Notes: a model not told the origin generated them from the letters alone. Positions 1 to 11,112 are shown, counted from the first letter of the stretch. The stretch is DNA of 64,000 bases from Cydia pomonella (GCF_033807575.1 NC_084727.1:3844001-3908000), one strand, 5' to 3'. Translations and numbers: made by a program.

Positions 1-115
1 TTTTAGGGTTCCGTACCCAAAGGGTCAAACGGACCCTATTACTGAGACTTCACTGTCTGTCCGTCCGTCCGTCCGTCTGTCACCAGGCTGTATCAAAAAT
101 GTAGGCGCCAAGTGT
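1..115 (+). repeat. Fragment of the 'gggttccgtaccc' dispersed element
   Basis: The first bases carry gggttccgtacccaaaggg followed by a (gtcc)n run and a 'caccaggctgtat' stretch. The same block recurs in reverse at 10925-11112, in expanded form at 38256-39585, and as short pieces at 40805 and 41040. It is a short dispersed element cut by the window edge. Superfamily unknown. Confidence 0.7.
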
Positions 116-312
116 TGACTTCCCATAGAAAATTGTAATTTCGCGCCTATTTCTACTGACAAGTTGCGAAGCAAGAAGCGTTGTTTTGTTTTGTGAATTT
201 GGAACCATGTCTTGTTTAGTGAATGTTAAAAATAATGTTTGGAATTTGTCCTTTATAAAGGCCTCTGGGACTCAGGAGGGTATAGTAATAATTAAGTATT
301 AAGGTTTTTGAC

Positions 313-885
313 AACCGGTATGGCCTAGTGGGACGCGACCCTGCCTACGAAGTTGATGGTCCCGGGTTCAAATCCTGGTAAGGGCATTTATTTGTGTGAT
401 GAGCATGGATGTTTGTTCCTGAGTCATGGGTGTTTTCTATGTATTTAAGTATTTCTAAATATTTATATATTATATATATCGTTGTCTACTTCGAGCAACA
501 CCGGGAAAGGAGACGGCATTCATACTATTTCCCCTCTGCCGAAGCATAGGTACAACTGTACCTATGGCGGTGCATGTTGTGACTCGTCCGTACACAAAAA
601 GAGATTGAGGTGTGCAAGATTTGTCTTTGACGTGTGGGATTTTCTATGTATTTGTGTCGTCATTACAGATTGTGTATGTAGTGAGTGAGAAGTGCGACTG
701 TGTGCACGTTTCCCCGCAAAAAATGGCAGAATGATTTGTACGGTAAGATATCGCTCGGGCTCCTCCCTTCCGACGTGTCGGAAGCCGGTGTTGCTCGAAG
801 GTTGTCTAAGTAGTACCCTCAACACAAGCCTTATTGAGCTTACTGTGGGACTTAGTCAATTTGTGTAATAACGTCCTATAATATT
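313..885 (+). mobile_element. tRNA-derived SINE, split by a nested DNA element
   Basis: The head 'ggcctagtggg...' has a pol III B box, ggttcaaatcc, at 365-375. It is followed by the constant body 'gggcatttatttgtgtgatgagca' and the tail 'cttactgtgggacttagtca'. At 489-800 the body is interrupted by a separate inverted-repeat element. Sister copies lie at 1142-1345 (minus), 16639-16888, 33921-34035 (minus), 34112-34375 and 56610-56872, with decayed pieces at 3862-4000 and 4490-4550. Confidence 0.8.
489..800. mobile_element. hAT-like MITE, 312 bp, 8-bp target duplication
   Basis: A perfect 16-bp terminal inverted repeat is seen (cttcgagcaacaccgg at 489-504, its complement at 785-800). An exact 8-bp direct duplication, gttgtcta, flanks it at 481-488 and 801-808. 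The flanking SINE body is continuous once the insert and one gttgtcta are removed, which confirms the boundaries. An 8-bp duplication fits the hAT superfamily. No transposase ORF is present, so it is non-autonomous. Confidence 0.85.
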
Positions 886-1141
886 TAAGTATAGTTCGTG
901 CATGAAATTACGAATCAAGGCATGCGTCTTCATGAATGATTCGATCTATAGCAGTGTTACCTGTCCGTGTTAGGCCGTGCTCGACGATGTCCATGTCCGG
1001 TTCAGACTTGACCACGACTTCGCTTAAGCGTAGGGGGTCGGGTTCGGGGTCCTCGGGTTCCATGGGGTCCTCTGGTTCCAGCTTTATATTGGGGTATGTA
1101 TCGGGATGGTTGCCTGAAAAAAAAATTATATTACATTATTA

Positions 1142-1345
1142 CACAAATTGACTAAGTCTCACAGTAAGCTCTATAAGGCTTGTGTTGTTGGTACTTAGAC
1201 AATGATACATGTAATATATAAATACTTAAATACATAGAAAACACCCATGATTCAGGAACAGGATTACCAGGATTTGAACCTGGAACCATTGGCTTCATAG
1301 GCAGGGTGACTATCTACTAGGCCAGTCAGATCGTTGGGTATTCCC
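1142..1345 (-). mobile_element. tRNA-derived SINE copy, minus strand
   Basis: Reading the minus strand gives the same order as the copy at 313-885: tRNA-like head with a B-box-like 'ggttcaaatcc', body with 'acccatgattcaggaaca' on the plus strand, and tail complementary to 'gacttagtcaatttgtgtaa'. It lies downstream of the ZAD exon at 1944-2076, so it is probably intronic to that minus-strand gene. Confidence 0.75.
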
Positions 1346-1599
1346 ATTTGTCCTCGTCGGACACAGATGAAACTCTATTTCAAATTCTCTTTGGTACTTT
1401 AAAAGCAGAGTTAGGAAAAAGAGGTGCAAAATTAAGCGGGTCGAAATTACGAAGACTTTAGTTTTTTACTGTGTGGTGTTAGAAATGGTATGTATCAAAT
1501 ACTACGATTTGCAATCAAAACTTTGTCGCGCCCATAATATCAATAACAATGAGTTTGACAGCCTTACTCACCAGTGGCGGCAACTCGAGAGCACCAAAA

Positions 1600-1940
1600 A
1601 TTGAGGTAAGCAATTGAGGTTATAACAAAACTTGAGGTAAACAATTGAGGTTATAGCTAAACTTGAGGTAAGCAATTGAGGTTATAACTAAACTTGAGGT
1701 AAAAAATTGAGGTTTTAGCTAAAACGTGAGGTAAGCAATTGAGGTTATAACTAAAACTTGAGGTTATAACTAAAACTTGAGGTAAGCAATTGAGGTTATA
1801 ACTAAAACTTGAGGTTATTACCAAAACTTGAGGTTATAAATAAAACTTGAGGTAAGCAATTGAGGTTATAACTAAAACTTGAGGTTATAACTAAAACTTG
1901 AGGTTAGCAATTGAGGTTATAACTTGAGGTGAGTTGAGGT
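1600..1940. repeat. Minisatellite built on 'acttgaggtaagcaattgaggttataac'
   Basis: About ten imperfect tandem units of roughly 20-33 bp fill this stretch. Each is made of the sub-blocks 'acttgaggtaagcaattg' and 'aggttataactaaa' in varying order. The array ends directly against the splice donor of the minus-strand ZAD exon at 1944. Every full unit contains gag|gtaagc, a near-consensus 5' splice site on the plus strand, which is antisense to that gene. Confidence 0.9.
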
Positions 1941-1943
1941 TAC

Positions 1944-3292
1944 CATCGAAAGCGGCCGCCGCGCGCCGCACGCCGCCCTGCGCGCGCAGCACGAGCCGCT
2001 TGAACTCGCGCGCGTCGCGCAGGCGCTGCGCACACGTGCCGCATATAAGGGAGCTGATTGATGAGTCTGTCGCTAGCTGTAACAAAAACTTATGTTACAT
2101 TAAGGATTTACAGCAATGAAATTGTGATGTTCCACGGGTAGTATTCGAGCTTCGTTAATAATAGCGTAAGCGCCAACATATTCATATTCATATTCATATA
2201 TTTATTCATAATAATTCATATTATATGTCACAATATTATTTAAAATTAATTATTTACAAAACATGATTTGTAACATTTTACATAATAATAAAAAAATAAA
2301 ATTAATATTAAATCTAAGTTTTTAGGTACTTGTTTTGTACTCTAAAAACTCATTAAAGCTATAAAAAGTGTGCTCGATAAGCCATTTTTTCAGCTGCATT
2401 TTAAAATTCATTAATGACGGCGCATTCGTGACATGACCCGGCAGTCGGTTGTACACACCACCATAACGTACATTTGCTTGTGGTACGTCACAATTAAGGA
2501 TATTGTTTACCGAGCGAAAGCGAAGCTCTCTGTGCTGTGCTGTCTCTGAGCGTAGACAAAAATGCTTGCCTATACGACTCGGTTCACATGCCTTGTGGCA
2601 TTAAGTACGCTGTTTGTACTTATAATTTCATGTGCAATAAAGTTTAAATAAATAATAATAATAATAATTCAGCCTATATACGTCCCACTGCTGGGCACAG
2701 GCCTCCTCTCATGTGCAAGAGGGCTCGGGCTATAGTCCCCACGCTAGCCCAATGCGGATTGGGGACTTCACATACACCTTTGAATTTCTTCGCAGATGTG
2801 TGCAGGTTTCCTCACGATGTTTTCCTTCACCGAAAAGCTAGTGGTAAATATCAAATGACATTTCGTACATAAGTTCCGAAAAACTCATTGGTACGAGCCA
2901 GGATTTGAACCCAAAAAAAGTTTCAAGTTTTGAAAGTTTAAATAAAATAAAATAAATAAGAATGGGGCCAGTACAGCGGCATCACGCACACGAATTCGAG
3001 CCAATCGTACAGCCTAACGCCACGCGCTATTGGTCGCAACTAGTTGCGTTAGACTGCACGATTGGCTCGAACTTGTGACACCACTGAACTAACACTATTT
3101 AGTACCCATAAGGCCCGTCCTTAGATATATGTAAATGTTTAAAATAATGTTACTTACAAATACATTGAAGCAGTCCAAGAGCATATCAAAGTAGTTTTCT
3201 TGACCATCTCTCAGCACTTGCTCCGACATCATGTTTGTGTGCTCGCCCTGCGTCTCGCAGAACCGGCACTCTCCAAAATCTGTTGATAACAT
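1944..3292 (-). CDS. ZAD zinc-finger gene, first two exons only (continues off the left edge)
   Basis: Two minus-strand exons together encode a ZAD (zinc-finger-associated domain). Exon 1 is 3158-3292 (45 codons). It has the first Cys pair, ECRFC, then a Leu/Gln-rich stretch ending LLDCFNVF at a GTAAGT donor in phase 0. Exon 2 is 1944-2076 with a ttgttacag acceptor. It has the second Cys pair, ICGTC, followed by AQRLRDAREFKRLVLRAQ, and ends in phase 1 at GTAACC. The two Cys-x2-Cys pairs, the LRDAxxFK helix and the phase 0/phase 1 exon borders match ZAD exons 1 and 2 of the two genes further right. ZADs are known to dimerise and usually precede C2H2 fingers, which would lie left of this window. 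The ATG at 3292 is plausible, but a cag just inside it could be an acceptor with the true start further upstream. Exon 2 is unusually GC-rich. Confidence 0.75.
2165..2600 (-). mobile_element. LINE 3' fragment, minus strand
   Basis: The minus strand reads through a reverse-transcriptase C-terminal tail of the kind YNRLPGHV...FKMQLKKWLIE...FYSFNEFL. An AT-rich 3' end and a 'ttcatattcata' run follow. The same tail pattern (F/YN-LP...F...L..WL...FYS.-EFL) is seen at 14770-14950, 19594-20055 and 23200-23360. It is a 5'-truncated remnant inside the intron or downstream region of the left ZAD gene. Confidence 0.6.
2668..2915 (+). repeat. Dispersed retroposon with 'tatacgtcccactgctgggc'
   Basis: The block begins after an (aat)n run with cctatatacgtcccactgct. 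It continues with 'ggcacaggcctcctctcat' and ends near 'gagccaggatttgaaccc'. I recognise this as a repeat widespread in lepidopteran genomes, probably a tRNA-related SINE or a LINE tail. It lies in the intron between the two ZAD exons on the minus strand. Confidence 0.6.
2974..3088. mobile_element. Inverted-repeat MITE, family shared with 44146-44296
   Basis: The arms 'cgaattcgagccaatcgt' and 'acgattggctcgaac' are inverted repeats, joined by 'cgcaactagttgcgttagact'. A second copy with the same arms sits at 44146-44296. It lies just downstream of the donor of the left ZAD exon 1. Confidence 0.7.
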
Positions 3293-4352
3293 TTATATAC
3301 AGGGTGACCTTAGCCATTGGACAAACCCTGAAATCCCACGTAGGGTTACCTCTCAGGAATGCTCTGACGTTAATATTTTTTTAATTAGAACAAAAGATAA
3401 ATAAATAAAAAATTCGAACAAAAGTTATTTGCAATAATCGACAATAAAGAAACACACTGTGTTAATCTTTGGCAGTGTTTTTGACAATTTGTTCGGAATA
3501 TTTGATAATGATGACATTTTTCAAAAGTCAGAAGCTTATTAGTGTCATAAATAAAAAAGATAATCAAAAAGGTTGAAGAAGGTTCCATACTATTCTGTGA
3601 GGATATTACCTTAGGAGCTATTAACACATACAGGCTGCTCCAAGGAAAAAATGGTAATTTGTTAATTTCTTCGAAACCGGTACACTGGTTCTAAATACCC
3701 TAATGCATATGTACATTTCGGCATTGTCCAATGGCTAGTGACGGGATGTCACAATAGATCAATGCCTGGTCGACGTGGCACTCAAAGGCCCACAAACTAC
3801 AATAACAACAATGGCTAGGGACACACTGTATATGTACAGTTATGTTTTTAGCAGCCTACTAAGCTTGGATAGTAGTGCCCCTGTCTACAGAGCAGGAGGT
3901 CCCTGGTTAGGGCATTTATTTGTGTGTTTATAACAGATATTTGTTTCTGACTTACCGATGTTTTCTATGTATTTAAGTATTTATCTATATCTATTGTCAA
4001 AGAGAATTTGAAATAGAAGTGGATTGTCAAAGAAAACTTTGTAGCCACAGTAAATTTACTGACATCTTTCGACACATGATCAAAACTTTTAGAACGCCAT
4101 TTGACTTTGATTCTTTTTATATTGAAATGACATTGATATGTCACAGTTTTCAATTGTTTGGTTGAATTAAATGAATCACCCCTACTACAACAACGCTATA
4201 TGCAACATTTAACTACTTTTTTTAAATAAAATAAAAATATATATATATTTTTTTTGTAAATTTACACTGCCGTTTAGTTTCCTTAAACGTATTTACCCAT
4301 ACCCCAGAGTTAACGGAATTCAATAAAAACACAGTGTATTTATTGTTGTCTA

Positions 4353-4481
4353 GTACAGTCACCTGCAATAATATATTACTCTTCAAACGCGGCAAAAGTG
4401 TTTGACACACTCTTATGGCTCTACAAATAAGATCATGTCAAATATTTTTGCAGTGTAACATATTATTGCAGGTGACTGTAC
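4353..4481. mobile_element. MITE with perfect 22-bp terminal inverted repeats
   Basis: The left end reads gtacagtcacctgcaataat and the right end is its exact complement (atattattgcaggtgactgtac). The element is 129 bp with no coding capacity. The terminal 'gtacagtc..c' resembles the ends of the elements at 16372-16516 and 35573-35706, so all three may belong to related families. Confidence 0.85.
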
Positions 4482-6553
4482 CCATAACAAAAGCCTTATT
4501 GAGCTTACTGTGGCACTAAGTCACAGTAAGTGTGGGGCTAAGTGATTTGTGCAAGATTGTCGCATATTTTTGATATTATTCAAGGGTCACTTTACCCAAT
4601 CTTTTGAGAGATCTAAATAGCAGGCTACTTTGTAAGCCACTAACCGGTCCACACTCAGTGAGCATACGCGCGAGCCAATTTTCTCGCGCACAAAATGGCC
4701 AGTGTAGACGTGCCTCGACCGATGCGGCCCACTTGGGCAAGGAAAACGCGCACATTGCCTCGTACTTTCAGATATATAGGGTTGGTAAAATTGGTTGTTC
4801 AGACAAAAGGACGTCAAGTTGTGCCAACACTAATAATTGTTCGGAGCAATGCTGAGCCGACGGAGCCGAGAACTACTGAAAGGAGGAGTGTAGCCCCACT
4901 GACAACAGGTAAAACTTAAGGCTAGTAATTTCTTTACTGTATCATCTTACCTAATTTGGAGATGTGTAGGGCACCTACACCAGTACATCCTGCCTCTGGC
5001 TGTACTGCAGATTTTATGATCGGCATTGTAGAATCATCTAAGATTTTCTTTTATTCAGGACCTAGAAAACAAAAGTAAATAGTAGTAGATACAACTTACT
5101 GAGTCGACATGGATAAAAACTGATAATAGCAATTCAAATTGCATTAATTAGATAAATTTGTAACGTTTTGATAATGTATGTTACATACAATTCTACTTTA
5201 AATCAAATTTTATCGTAAAAATCAATTAATTTTGACATAAACTGGAGCAAGTGCTTGTTGTGTGCAACAAAGTTTAATGGAACTAATAATAACAAATAAG
5301 AAAGTCCCGTTCCATTCCACTTGCCTCATTATACTTAAGAGGTATCATAATAAACAATAATTTATAGCTATGGGGCTATAAATAAAAGTAGGAAATAATG
5401 GTCATCGTAATTTACACCACTCACAATATTTAAAAAAAAATGGTTGAACAGTAATTACTTTACTAAAAATAATATTTAATTTGTAGGTTTAGTTTCATAC
5501 CAATCGAATATCCTCTATTGTTGTCGTCACTAATAGTATACAGCTTCAGTAAATTACATAGGCTTAAAAATTGCGTTTCTTCTTCGTGTAACTGAACTAA
5601 AGTTTAAGCAAGTTTTCTGGATCCAAGCAAACACACTTCACCTTGTAATATTTTTCATCTATACTATACAATGAAACGAAAGTCGTATAATGTAGTGTTA
5701 TTACAATGAACCTTATAAAAAGAAGCATATAACTAGATTAATTAGTAACAAATGCACTAAAAATTGTTTACATCTTAACATAAGAACAGGGTGTTTTGGC
5801 GTGGAGCCGTGGAGTCACAAAAATACTTTTTAATTTTTTGACGGAACTAGGGTATCTGGATGACAGACGTAGAGATGTTAAAAAACCGTAAACATAAAAT
5901 CGTCTGATTTTGTCCTATGCACTTAGGTTTTGTCCATGCGTGTAATCATTGTTTAATTAAACAAACCTCAGAGCGCCACATTTGATACTGCTGCAGTAAC
6001 GAAACGCATCGTTTAGTGTTGCCATACAAATAAATATCCCCTGATAATATGGAAAAAATAGGAAGTGGCTCAGTGAGCTGTAAACCTCGCGATAAGCTTA
6101 GAAAATGTAATAGTGAAAAACAGTTAGTTGGGTCATTATCACAGTGACCTCACAATAATCTTATGCGCCATAGACGTTATTAGCGCTTAAGTCATTAATG
6201 CCTATTTTTAAACTTTTTGAAAACAAATTATAAAACTGGATCAATAAAAAAAAAATTTGGAATTTGGTCACAATATTTCACGAGAATCGGTTGAAAATTG
6301 CGACCTGTAGAGGAGAACATTTGGACATACGAAAACAGATTACCCGAGTCAAAACGGACACCTTCGCTTACGCTTCGGTCAATTACGACAGAGAAGCACA
6401 CAAAACGGGCAGTAAATTAAGTTAATTTCCAGATTTTTAGAAGGTATAATAAGTGTGTAAATCTATAAGGCAAACATAGAATAAAATAGGATAGAATCTT
6501 TATTGCACTCATGTTGGTATACAATACAAGTCTCACACTAGGTACAATAGATT

Positions 6554-6698
6554 CAGACCAAGATAAGTAGGCAGTGATTTTGACAGCCCAGACAGTGCAT
6601 GTGTTATTTCAAACGTCAAACTTCTATGAAATTATGATGTTTACTTAACACTTGCAGAGGATGGGCTCTGAAAATCGCTGCCAACTTAGGTTGGTCTG
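6554..6698. mobile_element. MITE with 'cagaccaa...ttggtctg' ends
   Basis: The terminal inverted repeat is imperfect. The left end is cagaccaagataagtaggc followed by agtgatttt. The right end is aaaatcgctgccaacttagg followed by ttggtctg. A related copy lies at 17879-17974, and a single end ('aaaatcgttgcagacttatc') follows the tandem duplication at 41071. Confidence 0.7.
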
Positions 6699-7034
6699 AT
6701 TCTCGTTACATAAGTTACATGACAACATGATACCATACAAGGGTATTGCAGTGTAGACTGTAAATTGTACACATTTAACATTAGATACGCATTATTACCG
6801 TAATAGCATCCTGTCATTATAGCAAAGCTATCTGAACGAACAATCATAATTATTGAATAAAATAAAATTAGTATGCTGGTAACCCTTTAGCTGTCAAAAC
6901 AAGAACGCTCGTTCTGTTCTTGGCTCGTTCGCATTAGAATTTCCGTTTGTTTAGTTTGAATCTTGCTGTAACTTGTCAGTACGCACCCAGATAATTTTTA
7001 TTTATATCTTTTGACTGTTCATTTATCACCTAAA

Positions 7035-10000
7035 ATGAGTTTAGAGGAGAAAGATCCAATATATTTAGATATATGTCATCAATTGGATGCTTTCTGTAAA
7101 CGAGTTGAAGGTAATTTCACACTAAATACACTGAACGCTTGCCTCGATGTTCCCATCGCATTAAATTGTTAATTTTACGTCCTTTACACAGAAAAAGTGG
7201 ATAAGGATCAGCAGCAGTTAAAAGCGCGGAAGAAAAACACCGAACTTGAAGAGAAACTAGCTCTTGAAATGAAAAAGAACGTGAGTTGTTTACTAAATAA
7301 GTGTTAGACCTTTTCGTCTTAAATAGTATTGGTTTTACATTGGAAGTTTATTATTCTCATACCGGAAAAGATAGTTTATATGTTTATTTATTAGAATTGC
7401 ATATTTAATTCTATTTTCATACTAAATTAGTTATAAAATTGTGTGTGTTTATGATCGCAGGCGGAATTGTTACGACAACTAGAAGAGGTTTCAAGTCGGT
7501 ACACAGAGCTGGATCGGTTGTGTGCCATGTTCCCGGGGCAGCTCACCATTTCTGACAATGACCAGACACGGCTTGATCAGGCCAAGTTAGTAGTATCACA
7601 GACTTAATAATAGTACTACTGTACAGAAAAGAAACTTCCTACAAAACCAAAGTTGAGGGCCGAATCATGCTATCCCTTTCTTATGTAGGGTACTGTACTT
7701 TTCAGCTATTTAGGGCTGTTAAAATTCAAGTCACTATTGTATCTGTGGTGTACATGCAGAGGCAAGTCATGTTGTGCCAACCCTTATAATTGCTTGGAGC
7801 TATGCTTAGCTGCTTGTGTTTATGTTTTACAGGTTATCATATGAAGTTGCCAAAGAGCTGACGGGAGTGAGATTTGACTACACGGCTCCACCTAACATTT
7901 GTAAAGGCTGTATCCTTTTTTATTAATGTTCTACCCACACTATAATTGAACCAAAGATATAGTTAACTCCGTATAAGATAAATAAAAACTTATACCTTTG
8001 GCCTATACTTGAGTAGATGGTGACACTGTTTGATATTTAACACATATCCATGAAAGAACATGAGTCAAATAGCCATATGTCATTCTAAGAGCTTTGGCCC
8101 TGTGTTGAAAGATGGCAGTAAATTTAGTCGACTACAACATTTACTTTGACAATACGCCTCTATACTCTCACAGACAACTTTTGTGGGTGGGGTATAAAAT
8201 ATTCATAAGACAATCTAAAGCATTTATGATCATGACATTACTATTTCACTACAAAGTTAGTCATTTTCTTTGCCTATCTTGAAATTGAGAAGCTTTTCAG
8301 TAGCTGAGGGAGCCCCTGGAGGGCCTTTGTCAGTAGAAAAAGGCACGAATTTAGAAGAAGAAGAAGAAGAAGAAATGACATTTATTCCATAATTTCAACT
8401 TTTCTATAGGACGATAACTCTTCGCGCCTAGTTTTCTTAAATTTGCCGCTTTTTTCTACTGACGGAAATGTTTTGGCAGACTATAGTAGTAGTATGGCTG
8501 TAAAAAGTTTAACCTGCATATTTTGTAGTCTGTTTATAGCCTGCGTATTTGTGGGTCCAAACCATTTACACCCTACATTTTTTAGTCTTGATTGAAAATC
8601 TTAGTCATGTTATTGAAAGTGTTTTAGATGGTGTATTCCAATCTGTCGCCTGTGGGCAGCCTTTTGTCTCCGCCGGCCACAGATGGAAATATGGTCATTC
8701 CCATCTGTCCCCGGCAAGGAATCATTCCCATTTGTGCCCATCCCTGAGTCAAGGATTTATTTATTTATTTATTTAATACACCATTCTAGATGTAGTGCCG
8801 GGGTGCTGGCCTGGAAACAGATAGACTTGTTGCATTAATTCAGGTCAATTCCCTTTGAGTTGGAGCTGCAGGTTACTGTCCCGGCGGCATTTCCACACTA
8901 TTCTCCTTAAATCTTGTTATTCTCCCGCAGAACAGATCGACTTTCTTAAGTTTAACATCCTTTAGTTCGCTGTTTGTTTTCATCTAATTGATCTGTGCCG
9001 AATGCATTATATTATACTATATCGCGTTGTCGCGTACATAATACATTCTGCTGGTGAAAGTGTTCTCACTCATCTTCTTCCTATCACTGTCTTGGTTTTT
9101 TAATAGTCATGGGAGCCTGAAGTCCGCTTGGCAACTAATCCTAGGAAATTGCGTAGGCCAGTCGGCAAACTTTTGGAAAGAAGAGCCAAATACAGTAGAA
9201 ATCACCACTTTTAGGAATATGAAAGAGTCGCAAATGGTATTTACAGTGGTTTAAGACATCAGAAGATGTAATTTTACTAATTTTTTTGATTAGCCGTAAT
9301 CGTACCCCCTAAGTGAACTCGTGAGCCGCGGTTTTCCGAGCCCTGGTGTAGGCACTTATTCGTAAACGTGTACGAAAGTTACGACGCCGCTAATCATCGT
9401 TTGTTCCTTTCCGAAGTATTGGTATGATGGAAAGGGACAAACGATGATTAGCGGCATCGTAACTTTAGTACACGTTTATGAATAAGGGGGTTAGTATTTA
9501 CGAAAGGGATCCATTTAGAGTTCAAGCTAATTTGTTTGTTTATACTAACGGTATGAAATGTCCAATGTAAAGTTAACCCTAAATAGCTCAAGAATTAAAC
9601 CCCGTGACTGTACCTGACCTTACAACTCAGAGGGGTAACTGTGTTCTTAGTCATGTTCGGTGATAATGAGTTCAGTAGTTTAACCTTTTGAACGCCAAGA
9701 ACATCTATTAAAGTCGTCGTTACTTGTCGTGCCCACAGCACCAAGCACAACTATAGGTGTTATGGCGGACGCTGTCAAAGTAACCTTCATACTTTCAAGT
9801 AAGGTTTACATTAGCTCTCTTGCACTCTGCTTGTGTTTGACATAAAACGTTCAAAAGGTTAAGGATCTTGAGCTCTTATTCTAAATGATTAAATAAGGGA
9901 TTCTTAACCCTTTTACCGTCAAAGACGTCAACTCGAGCGTGCGGCTACAGCCAAATCGACAACACCGACAAGGTTCTCGATGACGCGCCGCGCACGATAT

Positions 10001-10375
10001 AAATTTCAGTCTAGTTACTCCACCGAACACTGTCTATGACCGTAATAAGATTCATATACTAGCCGTGTCTTATCCAACCTCGACATTGGCAGAATCATCA
10101 ACACCTTGATGGAGCCATAACACGAAAAATTGATTGATTGACCTATAGTAGGTAGGTAGGAAAGAGCTTAAGTTGTACATTCCAAAGATTTACTTTATAG
10201 ATTTGCCAAAGCAATTTTCTTAAGCAATATATCAGATGTGAAGAGCGAGTCCCGGAAGCTGCTCCAACCGTTCAACCTGGAGGGCGACGCCAGCGCCGCC
10301 CTGTGGAGGCTCGCGGAGGCCGGCGCCGCGCCCGAGTGGCGCCTCGCCCACAACGAGAACCTGCCGCCCAACTAG
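7035..10375 (+). CDS. Spc24: Kinetochore protein Spc24 (Ndc80 complex subunit), 5 exons, 168 aa
   Basis: Exons are 7035-7110, 7192-7280, 7461-7585, 7833-7909 and 10236-10375. All borders are GT/AG and the frame stays open from ATG (MSLEEKDP) to TAG. Residues about 25-80 are a charged heptad-rich coiled coil (QQQLKARKKNTELEEKLALE). The C-terminal part has VAKELTGVRFDYTAPPNICK, then GYVKSES and a final helix with AALWRLAEAG. This matches the Spc24 globular domain, where vertebrate proteins have a V-x-W/F-D-Y...KG motif followed by a W-containing helix. Spc24 pairs with Spc25 and anchors the Ndc80 complex to the inner kinetochore during chromosome segregation. At 168 aa it is slightly shorter than the human protein (about 197). 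Intron 4 (2.3 kb) has been enlarged by MITEs. A poly(A) signal, AATAAA, lies at 10731. The identification rests on motif recognition without a search, but the complete gene structure makes a real gene nearly certain. Confidence 0.87.
9355..9486. mobile_element. Hairpin MITE, 'cttattcgtaaacgtgtac' family
   Basis: Long imperfect arms pair across the whole element. One arm carries cgccgctaatcatcgtttgt and the other acaaacgatgattagcggca. A second copy lies at 35853-35981 in gene B intron 6. No ORF. Confidence 0.85.
9680..9862. mobile_element. piggyBac-like MITE flanked by TTAA
   Basis: The left junction is TTAA followed by CCTTTTGAACG. The right junction is CGTTCAAAAGG followed by TTAA. A TTAA target duplication with CC-starting inverted ends is the signature of piggyBac elements. 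Related copies are at 35263-35453 (opposite orientation) and probably 54289-54440. Single ends (ttaaccttttgaacgccaga) lie near 60049 and 62865, inside the cassette H and I duplicates. Confidence 0.75.
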
Positions 10376-10730
10376 GCTGTTCATGTTACAGATATTAATT
10401 AGCCAATTTACTAAAAGTGATCTATAAGTAATTTTATATTTCTAAGTAAATTGGTCTGGAACGGACAGTATCAGTGGGCATGATTATGGTTGCGCTTTTC
10501 TAGTTTATCATTGTGTCTGTCGCCTAACAAGTATGTAAATGTGAGACGCCTGACTAGCCCATGACACATCAGATAACTCTTGACCATTCATATGGTTTCG
10601 GCAAAAATCCGATTTCGGTCGGATACTAATAAAACGCAACCACAATGTACAGCGGGTGGAAACAAAAATGGCCATATCAACACCCTTAACAAAACATTTA
10701 TTTATAAGTAAAGACAATTATCATTATTTT

Positions 10731-10736
10731 AATAAA
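10731..10736 (+). terminator. Poly(A) signal of Spc24
   Basis: AATAAA lies 356 bases after the Spc24 stop codon and is the first canonical signal in the 3' region. Confidence 0.6.
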
Positions 10737-10924
10737 CTTTTACAAGTAATTACAGCCTTTATTATCTTAACCCTAATTTAACCCATCAAGAGCCAATAGA
10801 AAAAAAAAACAAAACTAATCTAAATGCATACAATTAAACAATTTAAATGCTTAATAACACAAAATTAAGTTTCATGGAAACAGTAGACTTATATTACTTA
10901 TCTTTTTGCATTTAGAGACTTAAA

Positions 10925-11112
10925 AACCAGACAAGTGCGAGTCGGACTCGCCCACCAAGGGCTCCATACTTTTTAGTATTTGTTGTTATAGCGGCAACTG
11001 TACACAAAATTTTCAACTGTGTAGCTATCACGGTTCATGAGCAGCCTGGCGACAGACGGACATTGGAGTCTTAGTAAAAGGGTCCCGTTTTACCCTTTGG
11101 GTACGGAACCCA
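10925..11112 (-). repeat. 'gggttccgtaccc' dispersed element, minus-strand copy
   Basis: Read on the minus strand it starts gggttccgtacccaaagggt, has the 'ctgtatcg/gtgatagct' middle, and ends with 'cgagtccgactcgcacttg'. It is the cleanest short copy in the window and shows the normal length (about 190 bp) of the element that is expanded at 38256-39585. Confidence 0.75.

Larger units (their letters stand above)
3293..7034. other. Intergenic spacer between the left ZAD gene and Spc24
   Basis: I find no supportable gene here. The ORFs at 3385-3627, 4587-4919 and elsewhere have no recognisable domain and overlap repeats. The stretch holds decayed SINE pieces (3862-4000, 4490-4550), the 22-bp-TIR element at 4353-4481, a LINE tail at 6484-6530 (minus) and the MITE at 6554-6698. 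I see nothing identifiable in 4930-6480. The bases before 3293 and 7035 should contain the divergent promoters of the two flanking genes, but no clear core promoter motif stands out. Confidence 0.6.
7910..10235 (+). other. Spc24 intron 4, 2.3 kb, MITE-rich
   Basis: This intron contains an (aga)n microsatellite near 8357, a (ttta)n run near 8758, and two inverted-repeat elements at 9355-9486 and 9680-9862. The ORFs at 8549-8776 and 9054-9254 have no recognisable domain and lack exon-like borders in phase with Spc24. Confidence 0.7.

Noticed and set aside
1600..1940. Regularly repeated block that might suggest a CRISPR-like array
   Set aside because: Units are contiguous and imperfect with no unique spacers, and the context is a eukaryotic intron. 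It is a minisatellite.
1934..2119. Plus-strand 61-aa ORF over the ZAD exon
   Set aside because: It is the antisense shadow of the minus-strand ZAD exon 2, Arg/Ala-rich only because of GC content.
4587..4919. Overlapping ORFs on both strands near 4600-4920
   Set aside because: No domain, no splice context and mutually overlapping. I cannot support a gene.
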